Source: Williamsia herbipolensis (lineage in GTDB: Bacteria > Actinomycetota > Actinomycetes > Mycobacteriales > Mycobacteriaceae). From it: a stretch of 64,000 bases of DNA. The position numbers and the translations under genes were made by a program. Below are positions 1 to 8,101 of this stretch, in pieces. The first letter of the stretch is position 1. Every line of letters begins with the position of its first letter. Under the pieces are notes generated by a model. The model had not been told where the DNA came from and made no database searches. It was given only the letters and a program-made list of their open reading frames with translations. The stretch spans positions 124,001 through 188,000 of the forward strand of contig NZ_JXYP01000020.1 of assembly GCF_000964005.1 (NCBI RefSeq), written 5' to 3'.

Positions 1-756
1 ACAGGAGGCCAGGTAGTCGCCCAGCACGGGCGCCGCTTCCATCTCCTCCAGGGACACCGTGTCGTCGAACGCACAGCGCTGCAAGAAGCCCTGCGCCACT
101 GCACGATCCGATGTTCCGGTGGTGTAGGTGACGCGCTGGTCGCGCACTTCGGCGCCGGCGCGTACGAGAGCGTCGCGTACCTGCTCGGCCGTCGTGTACG
201 GCGTCGCCTCGCGCACTCCGGCCCGGAACGCGTCGTAGAAGGCGAGGTAGTGCGATGCGGCGGTGGCCTGCGCGATCAGACCGAGACCGCCGGGCGCGAG
301 GGCTGCGACGAACCGCTCCGCGGCGGCGTCCAATTCCGCCGGCGGCAGTGCGTAGAGCGCATGGGTGGCCCACACGACGTCGTAGCCGGAGTACTCGTCG
401 GGGAGATCCTGCAGGGTCATCACCAGGTCGTGGCGGGCGGCGAACGGCGGCCCGAGAACGCTGCGGGCCTCGGCGACCGAGAACTCCGATGGGTCGAGGA
501 GGTCGTAGGACATCTCGGGCAGCGACGACAGATCCGTGTACTTCCGCAGGGCCGTCGGGAACTTGCCGCTGCCGCAGGCCACGTCGAGCAGCGACCAGCC
601 GTCGTGCGCACGCTCCCCGAGCAGACCGGTCCAGTCCGCGGCCAGCGCCAGTTGTCTGTAGTCCTCCGTGGCGAGGGCGTAGAACGCCTCCATGCCCGTC
701 CGTCCGGCTTCGCTCCAGTGCTCGAGGCTGCGTTCGGCTGTGTCCCTGTTGCTCAC
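1..756 (-). CDS. class I SAM-dependent methyltransferase, C-terminus cut by window edge
   Basis: The reading frame enters from the left edge and no stop is seen, so the C-terminus is missing; 252 codons are visible. A Rossmann motif I, LLDVACGSGKF, lies at residues 56-66, followed by an acidic strand end (YDLLDPSEF) and a motif with HALYALPP, all typical of class I SAM methyltransferases. The start chosen is GTG at 756; an in-frame GTG at 786 is possible. It diverges from the methyltransferase that begins at 828, leaving a shared promoter region of about 70 bp. The substrate cannot be inferred. Confidence 0.85.
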   Translation of the reverse strand, partial: MSNRDTAERSLEHWSEAGRTGMEAFYALATEDYRQLALAADWTGLLGERAHDGWSLLDVACGSGKFPTALRKYTDLSSLPEMSYDLLDPSEFSVAEARSVLGPPFAARHDLVMTLQDLPDEYSGYDVVWATHALYALPPAELDAAAERFVAALAPGGLGLIAQATAASHYLAFYDAFRAGVREATPYTTAEQVRDALVRAGAEVRDQRVTYTTGTSDRAVAQGFLQRCAFDDTVSLEEMEAAPVLGDYLASC

Positions 757-827
757 GACAATTCTCGTCCCGTCATCGGCAGCCACATTCGGCCCCCTGA
801 TCGAGACAACGTGGTTGACTCGATCTG

Positions 828-1688
828 GTGACGAGCCTAGTACCGACTCCGTCGACCGAGGTCGCTGCCGCGCTTCTCGACGACCTGCGCGACGCACGTC
901 GGGGTGCTGCGGCCCTGCCGGCTCTGCAACCCGACTCCTACGCACGCGACCATGCCGCGTTCGAGCGCCGCTCCGACCAGCGCGGTCTCATCGCCGACCA
1001 TCTCGCCGGACGGCTGGCCGGCCTCGGTGACGGGCCCCTGTCGGTGCTCTCGGTCGGGTGTGGGGACGGCACGCTGGACGTCCGGCTCGCCGAGGGAGTG
1101 GTGCGCGCTGTGCCCGGCCGACCGGTGCGCTACGTCGGCATCGAGCCGTGGTCCGGGAGCGCGGGGTTGTTCACCGCGGAGATGGCCGCCCTGGGCTTCC
1201 GCGAACTCAGCGCCGAGGTGCACGTCACGTCGTTCGCCGACGCAGTGGTCGACGAAGCCTTCGACGCCGTGGTGTTCGTGCACTCGATCTACTACGTCGC
1301 CGACCTCGAGCAGACCCTGCGTAAAGCCCTCGCGCTGGTGCGACCGGGCGGACAACTCTGGGTGCTCAATGCCCCGCGTGCCGCGCTCAACGCACTTGTC
1401 GACGTTTTGGCCCCACCGCTGGACGATCATCGCCAATGGTTCAGTTCCGATGTCTCCGAGGCCTTCCGCGCCACCGGCATCGTCCTCGACGAGGTCTCCA
1501 CGCTCGACGCGCTGGTCGATCTCGCCCCGGCCGGCGACGACGTCCTCGACTTCGCCGTGCAGGCCCGACTGACCCCCGAGCTGCGCAGGCCGGTGCGTGC
1601 GTACCTCGACGCCGTCTCGGTGCCCAGCGCGGACGGAGAACCGCACGTGCCCCATCCGGTCGATGTCTTCGTCGCCACCCGGCACTGA
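828..1688 (+). CDS. class I SAM-dependent methyltransferase
   Basis: This 286-residue protein carries the SAM-binding motif LSVGCGDGTLD near residues 74-84, a YVGIEPW segment after beta strand 2, and HSIYYVADL near residue 150, which resembles the HALYALPP segment of the divergent neighbour. The layout is a plain methyltransferase fold with a C-terminal extension of unknown role. GTG at 828 is the start used. The two methyltransferases share the intergenic promoter region and may be paralogues, but nothing identifies the substrate. Confidence 0.85.
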   Translation: MTSLVPTPSTEVAAALLDDLRDARRGAAALPALQPDSYARDHAAFERRSDQRGLIADHLAGRLAGLGDGPLSVLSVGCGDGTLDVRLAEGVVRAVPGRPVRYVGIEPWSGSAGLFTAEMAALGFRELSAEVHVTSFADAVVDEAFDAVVFVHSIYYVADLEQTLRKALALVRPGGQLWVLNAPRAALNALVDVLAPPLDDHRQWFSSDVSEAFRATGIVLDEVSTLDALVDLAPAGDDVLDFAVQARLTPELRRPVRAYLDAVSVPSADGEPHVPHPVDVFVATRH

Positions 1689-1761
1689 CGGGGAAACGCC
1701 CTCTCGGCCGCCCGATGGTGGTCGGGCTCAGTTGTTCACCAGAAGATGACATCGTTCGCTC

Positions 1762-1932
1762 ATGACGTCCTTGCGCCTCTGGCTGATTGCAGCCGCAATT
1801 TCTGCCCTGACAGCCATTCTCGGATTCACACAGGGCGACACCACATCGGGCGGGCTGTCGACACTGATGGCGATCGCTTTCGTCGGAGCCTGGTGGACTG
1901 ACCGTCGACGACGTACCAGGCTGGATCGATAG
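1762..1932 (+). CDS. small hypothetical membrane protein (56 aa)
   Basis: A short frame, below usual ORF length limits, encodes 56 residues. Two hydrophobic segments are visible (about residues 5-21 and 32-47), separated by a polar QGDTTSG turn and followed by a basic tail WTDRRRRTRLDR. That is the topology of a two-helix membrane miniprotein with the positive-inside tail in the cytoplasm. The stretch is visibly less GC-rich than its neighbours. I do not recognise a family. No strong Shine-Dalgarno sequence precedes the ATG. Confidence 0.45.
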   Translation: MTSLRLWLIAAAISALTAILGFTQGDTTSGGLSTLMAIAFVGAWWTDRRRRTRLDR

Positions 1933-2167
1933 CAGGACACCGGCCGAATCCGGCTCTTCATGATCGTTTCTTCGTGAGACGCTGTAACAACCTCTCGGTA
2001 CGCAGCGATACCAGGATGTGAGTGTGTCGCCACCGGTGGCATCTCGCGAAGGCGCACCCGAGACATCGGCGAAGGAGAACCCATGTCAGACCACCTCCCC
2101 CGACGCCGAATCATCGCCGGTGACTCAGCACGACAGTGTCGCCGTTCTGAAAGCTTGAGGAGACAAC

Positions 2168-2581
2168 ATGATCCGCATCAGTCGAACCATCGCCGCCGCC
2201 GCGGCCGCCGGCGCGACCCCCGTCGCCGCCGGGGTGGAGCAATTCACTCTCGCCAACCCGGGTAACGGCAACCCGGGTCAACAGGTCAACGCGCGCATCG
2301 ACCACAACCGCAAGACGATCACCGTCATCCAGCGGTTCATCATCGAGCGCTCGCAGCTCACCGCCGCATGGGTGAACCTGCGGACCGGCGCATCGGGTGT
2401 CACCGGACTGCCCAAATCGGTGCCCTCCCCCGACCCGTTGAGCTACCCCGACCGTGCCGCAGTGTTGCCCACGGGTGGTGGACCGGTCGTCTTCGTCGTC
2501 TACGGCCCCACCCCGTCGCAGACCGGGCTCATCCCGCGCCTCGACTACATCTTCCCGGTGGGTCGGCTCGCCCAGGTCTGA
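2168..2581 (+). CDS. hypothetical small exported protein (137 aa)
   Basis: A good ribosome site (TTGAGGAGA) lies 5 nt before ATG. The N-terminus MIRISRTIAAAAAAGATPVAAG looks like a short signal peptide. The mature part is rich in beta-strand-like segments (KTITVIQRFIIERS, GPVVFVVYG) and ends IFPVGRLAQV. No cysteines or catalytic motifs stand out. It resembles short uncharacterised exported proteins of Mycobacteriales, but I do not recognise a named family. It is followed 77 bp later by the UBP-type zinc-finger gene on the same strand. Confidence 0.65.
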   Translation: MIRISRTIAAAAAAGATPVAAGVEQFTLANPGNGNPGQQVNARIDHNRKTITVIQRFIIERSQLTAAWVNLRTGASGVTGLPKSVPSPDPLSYPDRAAVLPTGGGPVVFVVYGPTPSQTGLIPRLDYIFPVGRLAQV

Positions 2582-2658
2582 CCGCACCGGCAAGACCTGT
2601 GCGCCTCGGCCCGGTGTGTGCGATGGTCGGGAATCGCCCGCACGATCTGGGAGGCACG

Positions 2659-3018
2659 ATGAGCGACATCGCCGGAATCGACCCGCACAGCGCACCGAGC
2701 GGCACGGGCTGCGTCGACTGCGAGGCACAGAACGGCTGGTGGTTCCACCTGCGCAGGTGCGCCCAGTGCGGCCACATCGGATGCTGCGACGATTCGCTGG
2801 AGGCTCACGCCACCGAGCACGCGACCACCTCGGGCCACTCGATCGTGCGGAGTTTCGAGCCGGGTGAGGCCTGGTTCTACGACTACGGGACAGGCGCGAT
2901 GTTCGAGGGTCCCGTGCTCGCACCGCCCGATCATCATCCGGAAAGCCAGACCGCACCGGGACCGCGCGCCCGCGTGCCGTCGAACTGGCAAAAGATCCTG
3001 ACCGACCACCGGGGCTGA
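2659..3018 (+). CDS. UBP-type zinc finger protein
   Basis: The 119-residue protein has the Cys/His pattern of a ZnF-UBP domain at about residues 17-80: CVDC, CAQCGHIGCC, then HATEH and SGH, ending with the WFYDY segment that closes this fold. In eukaryotes this domain binds the ubiquitin C-terminus; stand-alone bacterial copies are common in Actinobacteria and their ligand is not established. GGGAGG precedes the ATG closely. The stop codon lies inside the hairpin described at 3010-3046. Confidence 0.88.
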   Translation: MSDIAGIDPHSAPSGTGCVDCEAQNGWWFHLRRCAQCGHIGCCDDSLEAHATEHATTSGHSIVRSFEPGEAWFYDYGTGAMFEGPVLAPPDHHPESQTAPGPRARVPSNWQKILTDHRG

Positions 3019-3046
3019 CATCGCGATCGCCGAGGGGTCAGCCCCG
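3010..3046. terminator. hairpin between convergent genes
   Basis: Nine-base perfect inverted arms (3010-3018 and 3038-3046, CGGGGCTGA against TCAGCCCCG) flank a 19-nt loop, between the ends of the zinc-finger gene (plus) and the sulfurtransferase gene (minus). It includes the zinc-finger gene's stop codon. There is no T-run, as is common for actinobacterial terminators. Likely a bidirectional terminator. Confidence 0.5.
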
Positions 3047-3059
3047 ACACCGGTCGGAC

Positions 3060-3887
3060 TCATTCGCCGAGCGCCGCAGGGCGCTCAGGGTCGGCGGACC
3101 ACTGCGACCACGATCCCGGATACCGCGCCGCATCGACACCGGCGACCGCGAGCGCGGCGATCTCGTGCGCGGCCGTGACTCCCGATCCGCAGTAGACGGT
3201 CACGTCGGCGCCCGGTTCGACACCGACTCGTGCGAACCGGTCACGCAGGGCCGACGGATCCAGGAATCGACCCGACGCGTCGAGGTTCTCCGCGGTGGGT
3301 GCGCTGACCGCACCGGGTATGTGCCCGGCGCGCGGGTCGATCGGTTCGGTCTCACCCCGGAAACGTTCGGGCGCACGCGCGTCGAGGAGCACCCCGTCGC
3401 GACCGACGTCGTCGATGTGCACGATCGGCATACTGCCAGGGGTGACGATGAAATCCCCTGGTACAGCAGCCTTCTCCTCACCTGCCGACACCGCACCACC
3501 CGCGTCACGCCAGGCGCCCAGACCTCCGTCGAGTATGAGCACCCGGGTGTGACCCGCCCAGCGCAGCAGCCACCACGCACGTGCCGCCGCCAGCCCCCCG
3601 GTGTCGTCGTAGACGACCACCCACGAGTCCGCCCCGACACCCCAGGAACGCACCGACGTCTCGAACGCGTCGGGAGCGGGCAACGGGTGGCGACCGCCCT
3701 CGGTCGTCGGCGGTGCGGCGAGTTCGGTCTCGAGGTCCACGAAGATCGCGCCGGGTATGTGGGCGTCGCGGTAGTGCTGCGCGCCGTGGGGGTCCCCCAA
3801 CTGCCAGCGCACGTCGAGAACCACCGGCGGGTCCTTGTCGAGAAGGCGTGTGGCGAGGTCCCGGGCCGAGATGAGCACGTCGGTCAT
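3060..3887 (-). CDS. thiosulfate/3-mercaptopyruvate sulfurtransferase
   Basis: The 275-residue protein consists of two rhodanese domains. The N-terminal, inactive one carries DVRWQLGDP and HIPGA (residues 25-46); the C-terminal one carries DARAPERFRG, GHIPGA and the active-site loop CGSGVTAA with the persulfide-forming Cys at about residue 233. The CG(S/T)GVTA loop is that of the TST/MST group. Start is ATG at 3887, which puts the protein at normal family length; upstream in-frame codons would overlap the divergent promoter. It faces the sulfide:quinone-reductase-like gene at 3959, which supports a joint role in sulfide or persulfide metabolism. Confidence 0.9.
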   Translation of the reverse strand: MTDVLISARDLATRLLDKDPPVVLDVRWQLGDPHGAQHYRDAHIPGAIFVDLETELAAPPTTEGGRHPLPAPDAFETSVRSWGVGADSWVVVYDDTGGLAAARAWWLLRWAGHTRVLILDGGLGAWRDAGGAVSAGEEKAAVPGDFIVTPGSMPIVHIDDVGRDGVLLDARAPERFRGETEPIDPRAGHIPGAVSAPTAENLDASGRFLDPSALRDRFARVGVEPGADVTVYCGSGVTAAHEIAALAVAGVDAARYPGSWSQWSADPERPAALGE

Positions 3888-3958
3888 GAGGTCGTCCGAT
3901 CTCGAGAGAAGCGGTGGCCCACTAGGGGCCGGGGCTTCGCGGCGTACAACGGAAAGTA

Positions 3959-5170
3959 ATGCATGCACATGGCGTCACGCCCGACCGTTCCTTCGACGTC
4001 ATCGTGATCGGAGGGGGCAACGCGGGTATCGGCACCGCGGCCCGACTGTGCCGCCGGGGCATCGCCGACGTCGCGGTGATCGAACCGCAGCGCGTGCACA
4101 CCTACCGACCGCTGCTGTCGTACGTCGGTTCCGGCCAAGCCACATTGGCCTCCGCCGAACGCACCCAACGATCGGTCACCCCCGCCGACGCCACCTGGAT
4201 CGACGACACCGTCGACGCCATCGACGCCGATGCCCACACCGTCCGATGCGCCTCGGGTCGGCTGTTCACCTATCGCGATCTCGTCGTGGCGACCGGGCTG
4301 GTCCCCGACGACGCCGCCCTGCCCGGTGTCCCCGAGGCGCTGTCGACCCCGGCGGTCGGCAGCAACTACGTCGACGCCGCCGAACAGACCTGCGACGCCG
4401 TCCGCGCGGTGCGCCCGGGCGGCCATGCCGTGTTCACCGTCCCGCGTCCACCCGTCAGCTGCACGGGCACCACCATCAAACCGTTGTTCCTCGCCGCCGG
4501 TGTGTGGCGTCGCGCAGGGATCCTGGACGACGTCGACATCACCCTCGTCGTCGACCGCGAGGGACTGGTGGGGGTGCCTCGTCTCGACGCCCGCCTCGAA
4601 CGCCACCTCGCCGACCTCGGCGTGAACGTCGTGCGTCGCACCGCCGTCACCGCTCTCGATCCCGAGCACCGATCCCTCACCGCCACCGGATCCGACGGAG
4701 CGACGACCACCCTGCACTACGACATGCTCCACCTCGTGCCGCCGTTCCGCGGGGTACCGCTGGTCTCGGAATCGGGGCTCGCCGGCGACCACGCCACCGG
4801 CGTCGTGGACATCGATCCCACGACGTTCCGTCACCGGAGTCATCCGACGGTATGGGGCCTCGGCGACGGTGCCGCCGTCGACACCGACCCGTCCGGTGGC
4901 GCACTGCGTCAGCAGTCGAAGATCCTTGTCGGCAACATGATCGCGGCCCGCTCCGGCGTGCCGTTGTCGCACTACGACGGGTACACCGTCGCCCCCATCC
5001 CGACCGACCTGCATCGGCTCATCGCCGCCGAGTTCGACCGCACCGGCGAGATCACGTCATCGCTGCCGTCGTTCCTCGACCCGCTCGCCCCGAGACGGTC
5101 CGCCTGGGCGTTCGACCGCTACGGGTTACCGCTCGTCTACTGGTACGGGATACTCCAGGGGATCCTGTAG
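3959..5170 (+). CDS. sulfide:quinone oxidoreductase-like FAD flavoprotein
   Basis: The 403-residue protein has an N-terminal FAD Rossmann motif (VIVIGGGNAGIGTAA, residues 14-28), the ATG motif (VVATGLVPDD) and a second FAD contact, WGLGDGAAVD, near residue 300. FTVPRPPVSCTGTTIKPLF matches the region of mitochondrial-type sulfide:quinone reductases holding the first redox Cys (here Cys168). At the second redox Cys, normally in a GDC motif, this protein has Gly304. The hydrophobic end YWYGILQGIL could be a monotopic membrane contact. The divergent gene is a sulfurtransferase. Sulfide oxidation is therefore plausible, but the missing cysteine leaves the reaction open. Confidence 0.75.
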   Translation: MHAHGVTPDRSFDVIVIGGGNAGIGTAARLCRRGIADVAVIEPQRVHTYRPLLSYVGSGQATLASAERTQRSVTPADATWIDDTVDAIDADAHTVRCASGRLFTYRDLVVATGLVPDDAALPGVPEALSTPAVGSNYVDAAEQTCDAVRAVRPGGHAVFTVPRPPVSCTGTTIKPLFLAAGVWRRAGILDDVDITLVVDREGLVGVPRLDARLERHLADLGVNVVRRTAVTALDPEHRSLTATGSDGATTTLHYDMLHLVPPFRGVPLVSESGLAGDHATGVVDIDPTTFRHRSHPTVWGLGDGAAVDTDPSGGALRQQSKILVGNMIAARSGVPLSHYDGYTVAPIPTDLHRLIAAEFDRTGEITSSLPSFLDPLAPRRSAWAFDRYGLPLVYWYGILQGIL

Positions 5171-5215
5171 CGAACACGCCGGATCGTCGGGGTCGAACTG
5201 GCACCATCGGAGACC

Positions 5216-6097
5216 GTGAGCAGAACAGGATCGTTCCTCAGAGTCGGCGTCGCGTACACACTCGCCGTCGTCGTCGCACTGCTGTGGGTCGTGTTCGGGC
5301 CGCGTACCGATCACCTCTGGCTCGACGCACTCGTCGCCGACGTCCTCGCGACCCTGGTCATCTTCGCGTTCAGCCGGTTTTACGGGAACTCGAGCTTCTA
5401 CGACGCGTTCTGGAGCGTGATCCCGCCGCTGTTGACGATCTTCTGGTGGGCGCGCGGAGACGTTGGGGCCGACAGCCTGGTCGCGTGGCTGGTGACCGTC
5501 GTCGTGATGGTGTGGGCGGTGCGCCTCACCGTGAACTGGGCGCGCGGCTTCCCCGGTCTGCACCACGAGGACTGGCGCTACGGGAATCTCCGCGAGGGAG
5601 CCGGACGCTGGGAGTTCGTCGTGGATCTCGTCGCGATCCATCTGATCCCCACGGGTCAGGTGTTCCTGGGGATGCTGCCGGTCTACGTGGCGGTGACCCG
5701 TCCCGGCGACGCCGTCGGCTGGCTCGCGCTCGTCGCGACCGTGGTCGGTCTCGGTGCCGTCGCGCTCGAATACGTCGCCGACGAGCAGTTGCGGCGATTC
5801 ATGGCGACGAAGCAGCCCGGACAGACGATGGACCGTGGCCTGTGGGCGTGGTCGCGGCACCCGAACTACTTCGGCGAGTTCAGTTTCTGGTTCGCGCTGG
5901 CCCTGTTCGGCGTCGCGGTGTCACCCGGCGATGCGTGGTGGTTGTTCGTCGGCGCGATCGCGATGCTCGCGATGTTCCTGGGCGCGAGCATCCCGATGAT
6001 GGAGGCTCGCAGCCTCGAGAGCCGTGCCTCGTATTCCGATGTCGTCGAACGGGTGTCGCGATTCGTCCCGCGTCCGCCGCGGAAGGTGCATGCGTGA
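5216..6097 (+). CDS. DUF1295 (steroid 5-alpha-reductase-fold) membrane protein
   Basis: This 293-residue membrane protein has about seven hydrophobic segments and the DUF1295 signature GLWAWSRHPNYFGE near residues 207-220, plus a conserved NWARGFPGLHHEDWRY loop. The family belongs to the steroid 5-alpha-reductase/isoprenylcysteine methyltransferase fold, with NADPH or SAM chemistry on lipids assumed rather than shown. GTG at 5216 is the start. Its stop overlaps the GTG of the next flavoprotein by 4 nt, so the pair is translationally coupled, suggesting electron delivery or action on the same lipid substrate. Confidence 0.88.
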   Translation: MSRTGSFLRVGVAYTLAVVVALLWVVFGPRTDHLWLDALVADVLATLVIFAFSRFYGNSSFYDAFWSVIPPLLTIFWWARGDVGADSLVAWLVTVVVMVWAVRLTVNWARGFPGLHHEDWRYGNLREGAGRWEFVVDLVAIHLIPTGQVFLGMLPVYVAVTRPGDAVGWLALVATVVGLGAVALEYVADEQLRRFMATKQPGQTMDRGLWAWSRHPNYFGEFSFWFALALFGVAVSPGDAWWLFVGAIAMLAMFLGASIPMMEARSLESRASYSDVVERVSRFVPRPPRKVHA

Positions 6098-7227
6098 ACG
6101 CCCCGAAGGTGATCGTCGCCGGTCTGGGCGACAGCGGGCTCCTGACCGCGATCCACCTCGCCAAGCACGCCGACGTCGTCGGCGTCTCGTCGAAACCCGG
6201 CCTGGTCAGCGGGCAGGACCTGGGTTCGCGACTGGGTCGACCGGAGGAGTGGTCGCGCAACTACTGGCTCGACTTCGGGCAGTACCGGGGACTGGACACC
6301 GTGCGCACCGTGCACGCGTCGCTCACCGCAACCGACCTCGACGCGAAGACCGTCACCTGGATCGAGGACGGGGAATCCGTCACCGAAGCCTTTGATGCAC
6401 TGGTGATCTCGACAGGCGTCACCAACGGGTTCTGGCGGTCGCCCGCGCTGCAGTCCACCGACGAGGTCGCCGCCGACATCGCGTTGCACCACGACCGCGT
6501 CGCCCGATCGGCGCGCGTGATGGTCGTCGGCGGCGGCGCCGCGGCCGTGAGCACCGCGGCGAACATCGCCCTGCGGTGGCCCGAGAAACGTGTCGACCTC
6601 TACTTCCCCGGTGATCGTGCGCTCCCCCAGCACCATCCGCGCACCTGGAAGACGGTGCGTCGACGTCTGCTCGACGCGGGGGTCACCCTCCACCCCGGGC
6701 ATCGGGCGGTGGTCCCACACGACTTCCACTGCGACCGGATCACCTCCGGTGCGGTGCGCTGGCAGACCGAACAGGCCACCTCGACGGCCGACGCGATCAT
6801 CTGGGCCATCGGTCGGGTACGACCGAACTCCGGATGGCTGCCGTCCGAGGTCCTCGACGTCGACGGTTTCGTCCGCGTCAACCGGTACCTACAACTCCCC
6901 GAACATCCCGCTGTCTTCGCCGTCGGTGACGTGGCGGCGAGCGATCCGTTGCGCGGATCGGCCCGCAACCGGGCCGACAAACTCGTTGCGCGCAACGTGA
7001 TGAGCGTGCTGAACGGTCGCCGCCCGCACAGCTACCACCCGCGGCGACGGCGGTGGGGTTCGGTGCTCGGCGTCCAGCCCGACGGCCTGCAGGTCTTCGC
7101 GCCGAACGGGCGGGCCACCCGCATCCCGCGCTGGTCCACCGATCGGGTGCTGCAACCGCTCGTGGTGCGTCGTGGCATCTACGGAGGCGTCCGAGACACC
7201 CCTCGGTCGTCGGGGCAGCCGTCGTGA
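6094..7227 (+). CDS. FAD/NAD(P)-dependent oxidoreductase
   Basis: A 377-residue pyridine-nucleotide-disulfide-type flavoprotein. An N-terminal dinucleotide motif (VIVAGLGDSGLLTA), a central NAD(P) motif (VMVVGGGAAAVSTAA, about residues 143-157) and a C-terminal FAD contact (VFAVGDVAAS) are in the expected order. No CxxC redox motif is visible. Start is GTG at 6094 in the GTGA overlap with the DUF1295 gene; the end overlaps the GTG of the next gene by 4 nt. It may supply electrons to its membrane partner; the substrate is unknown. Upstream extension of this frame is not real because it runs antisense through other genes. Confidence 0.85.
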   Translation: MNAPKVIVAGLGDSGLLTAIHLAKHADVVGVSSKPGLVSGQDLGSRLGRPEEWSRNYWLDFGQYRGLDTVRTVHASLTATDLDAKTVTWIEDGESVTEAFDALVISTGVTNGFWRSPALQSTDEVAADIALHHDRVARSARVMVVGGGAAAVSTAANIALRWPEKRVDLYFPGDRALPQHHPRTWKTVRRRLLDAGVTLHPGHRAVVPHDFHCDRITSGAVRWQTEQATSTADAIIWAIGRVRPNSGWLPSEVLDVDGFVRVNRYLQLPEHPAVFAVGDVAASDPLRGSARNRADKLVARNVMSVLNGRRPHSYHPRRRRWGSVLGVQPDGLQVFAPNGRATRIPRWSTDRVLQPLVVRRGIYGGVRDTPRSSGQPS

Positions 7228-8084
7228 CCCCGCCACCGGGCGTGACGGTCCGCGATGTCGCGACCGGGGACGTCGTCCTGCCGGTCGAGTACAGCGGACC
7301 CGCCGACGGCGCACCGATCGTGTTGCTCCACGGGTGGCCGCAGAACGCACGCAGTTGGGATGCAGTGGTGCCGTTCCTGCACACCGCCGGCTACCGCACC
7401 GTCGTGCCGTCCCTGCGGGGCGCCGCAGTCGGTGCGACACCGCGCTCGCGACTGTCCTACCGACCGCACATCCTGTCCGCCGACGTGGAGGCGATCATCG
7501 CCGACGTCGGCGCGCCGGTGCACCTCGTCGGTCACGACTGGGGCGCAGCGCTCGCCTGGACCGTCGCCTGTCGGCAACCCGATCTGCTGCACACGCTCAC
7601 GGCGGTGTCGGTGCCGCATCCCGCCACCTTCGCCCGGGCGCTGTCACACAGCCGACAGATCCTGAGCTCGTGGTACATGCTCGTCTTCCAGCTCCCTGTG
7701 CTTCCCGAACTGTTGCTCGCCCGGCGGAACATGATGGCGCGGTTCCTGATCCGGTCCGGTCAGACACCCGAACTCGCCGACCGCGACGCCCGCGCCGCGG
7801 CCGCGCCGGGAGTGCGCCACGGAGGCATCAACTGGTACCGCGGTTTCATCCTGTCCCGCGAGGCCGCCCCGGCCACCACCACCGTGCCGGTCCTCCAGGT
7901 GTGGAGCGACGGCGACATCGCGATCCGCCGGACCACGGTGGAGGCGACGTCGCGCAACGCCGCCGGCGGTTTCGACTTCCTCGCCTTCACCGGGGTCAGT
8001 CACTGGATCCCCGACGAGAGGCCCGAGGAACTCGCACAGGCGATCATCCGACACGCCGCGGGACCGCACACCCCGCCGACCTGA
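7224..8084 (+). CDS. alpha/beta hydrolase, epoxide-hydrolase/dehalogenase-like
   Basis: The 286-residue protein has the oxyanion motif HGWPQ (residues 36-40), a nucleophile elbow GHDWGAA with Asp105, and a C-terminal catalytic His in VSHWIPDERPEE (His260). Asp rather than Ser at the elbow and the HGWP motif place it with epoxide hydrolases and haloalkane dehalogenases. A cap domain occupies roughly residues 130-215. GTG at 7224 overlaps the preceding stop by 4 nt, so it forms the third gene of a coupled cassette with DUF1295 and the flavoprotein. Confidence 0.88.
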   Translation: MTPPPGVTVRDVATGDVVLPVEYSGPADGAPIVLLHGWPQNARSWDAVVPFLHTAGYRTVVPSLRGAAVGATPRSRLSYRPHILSADVEAIIADVGAPVHLVGHDWGAALAWTVACRQPDLLHTLTAVSVPHPATFARALSHSRQILSSWYMLVFQLPVLPELLLARRNMMARFLIRSGQTPELADRDARAAAAPGVRHGGINWYRGFILSREAAPATTTVPVLQVWSDGDIAIRRTTVEATSRNAAGGFDFLAFTGVSHWIPDERPEELAQAIIRHAAGPHTPPT

Positions 8085-8101
8085 CGGTCGCCCGAGGTGG
8101 C

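Noticed and set aside
1728-2114. 128-residue minus-strand frame in the 1.7-2.1 kb gap
   Set aside because: No domain, no ribosome site and atypical composition; the plus-strand miniprotein at 1762 is more protein-like.
2083-2265. 60-residue frame with a good GAAGGAG site at 2083
   Set aside because: It runs into the well-supported exported protein in another frame and its composition is arginine-rich shadow-like; a leader peptide remains possible but is unsupported.
3835-6093. Upstream extension of the flavoprotein frame beginning at 3835
   Set aside because: The extension is arginine-rich shadow of the SQR-like and DUF1295 genes; the real start is the GTG at 6094.
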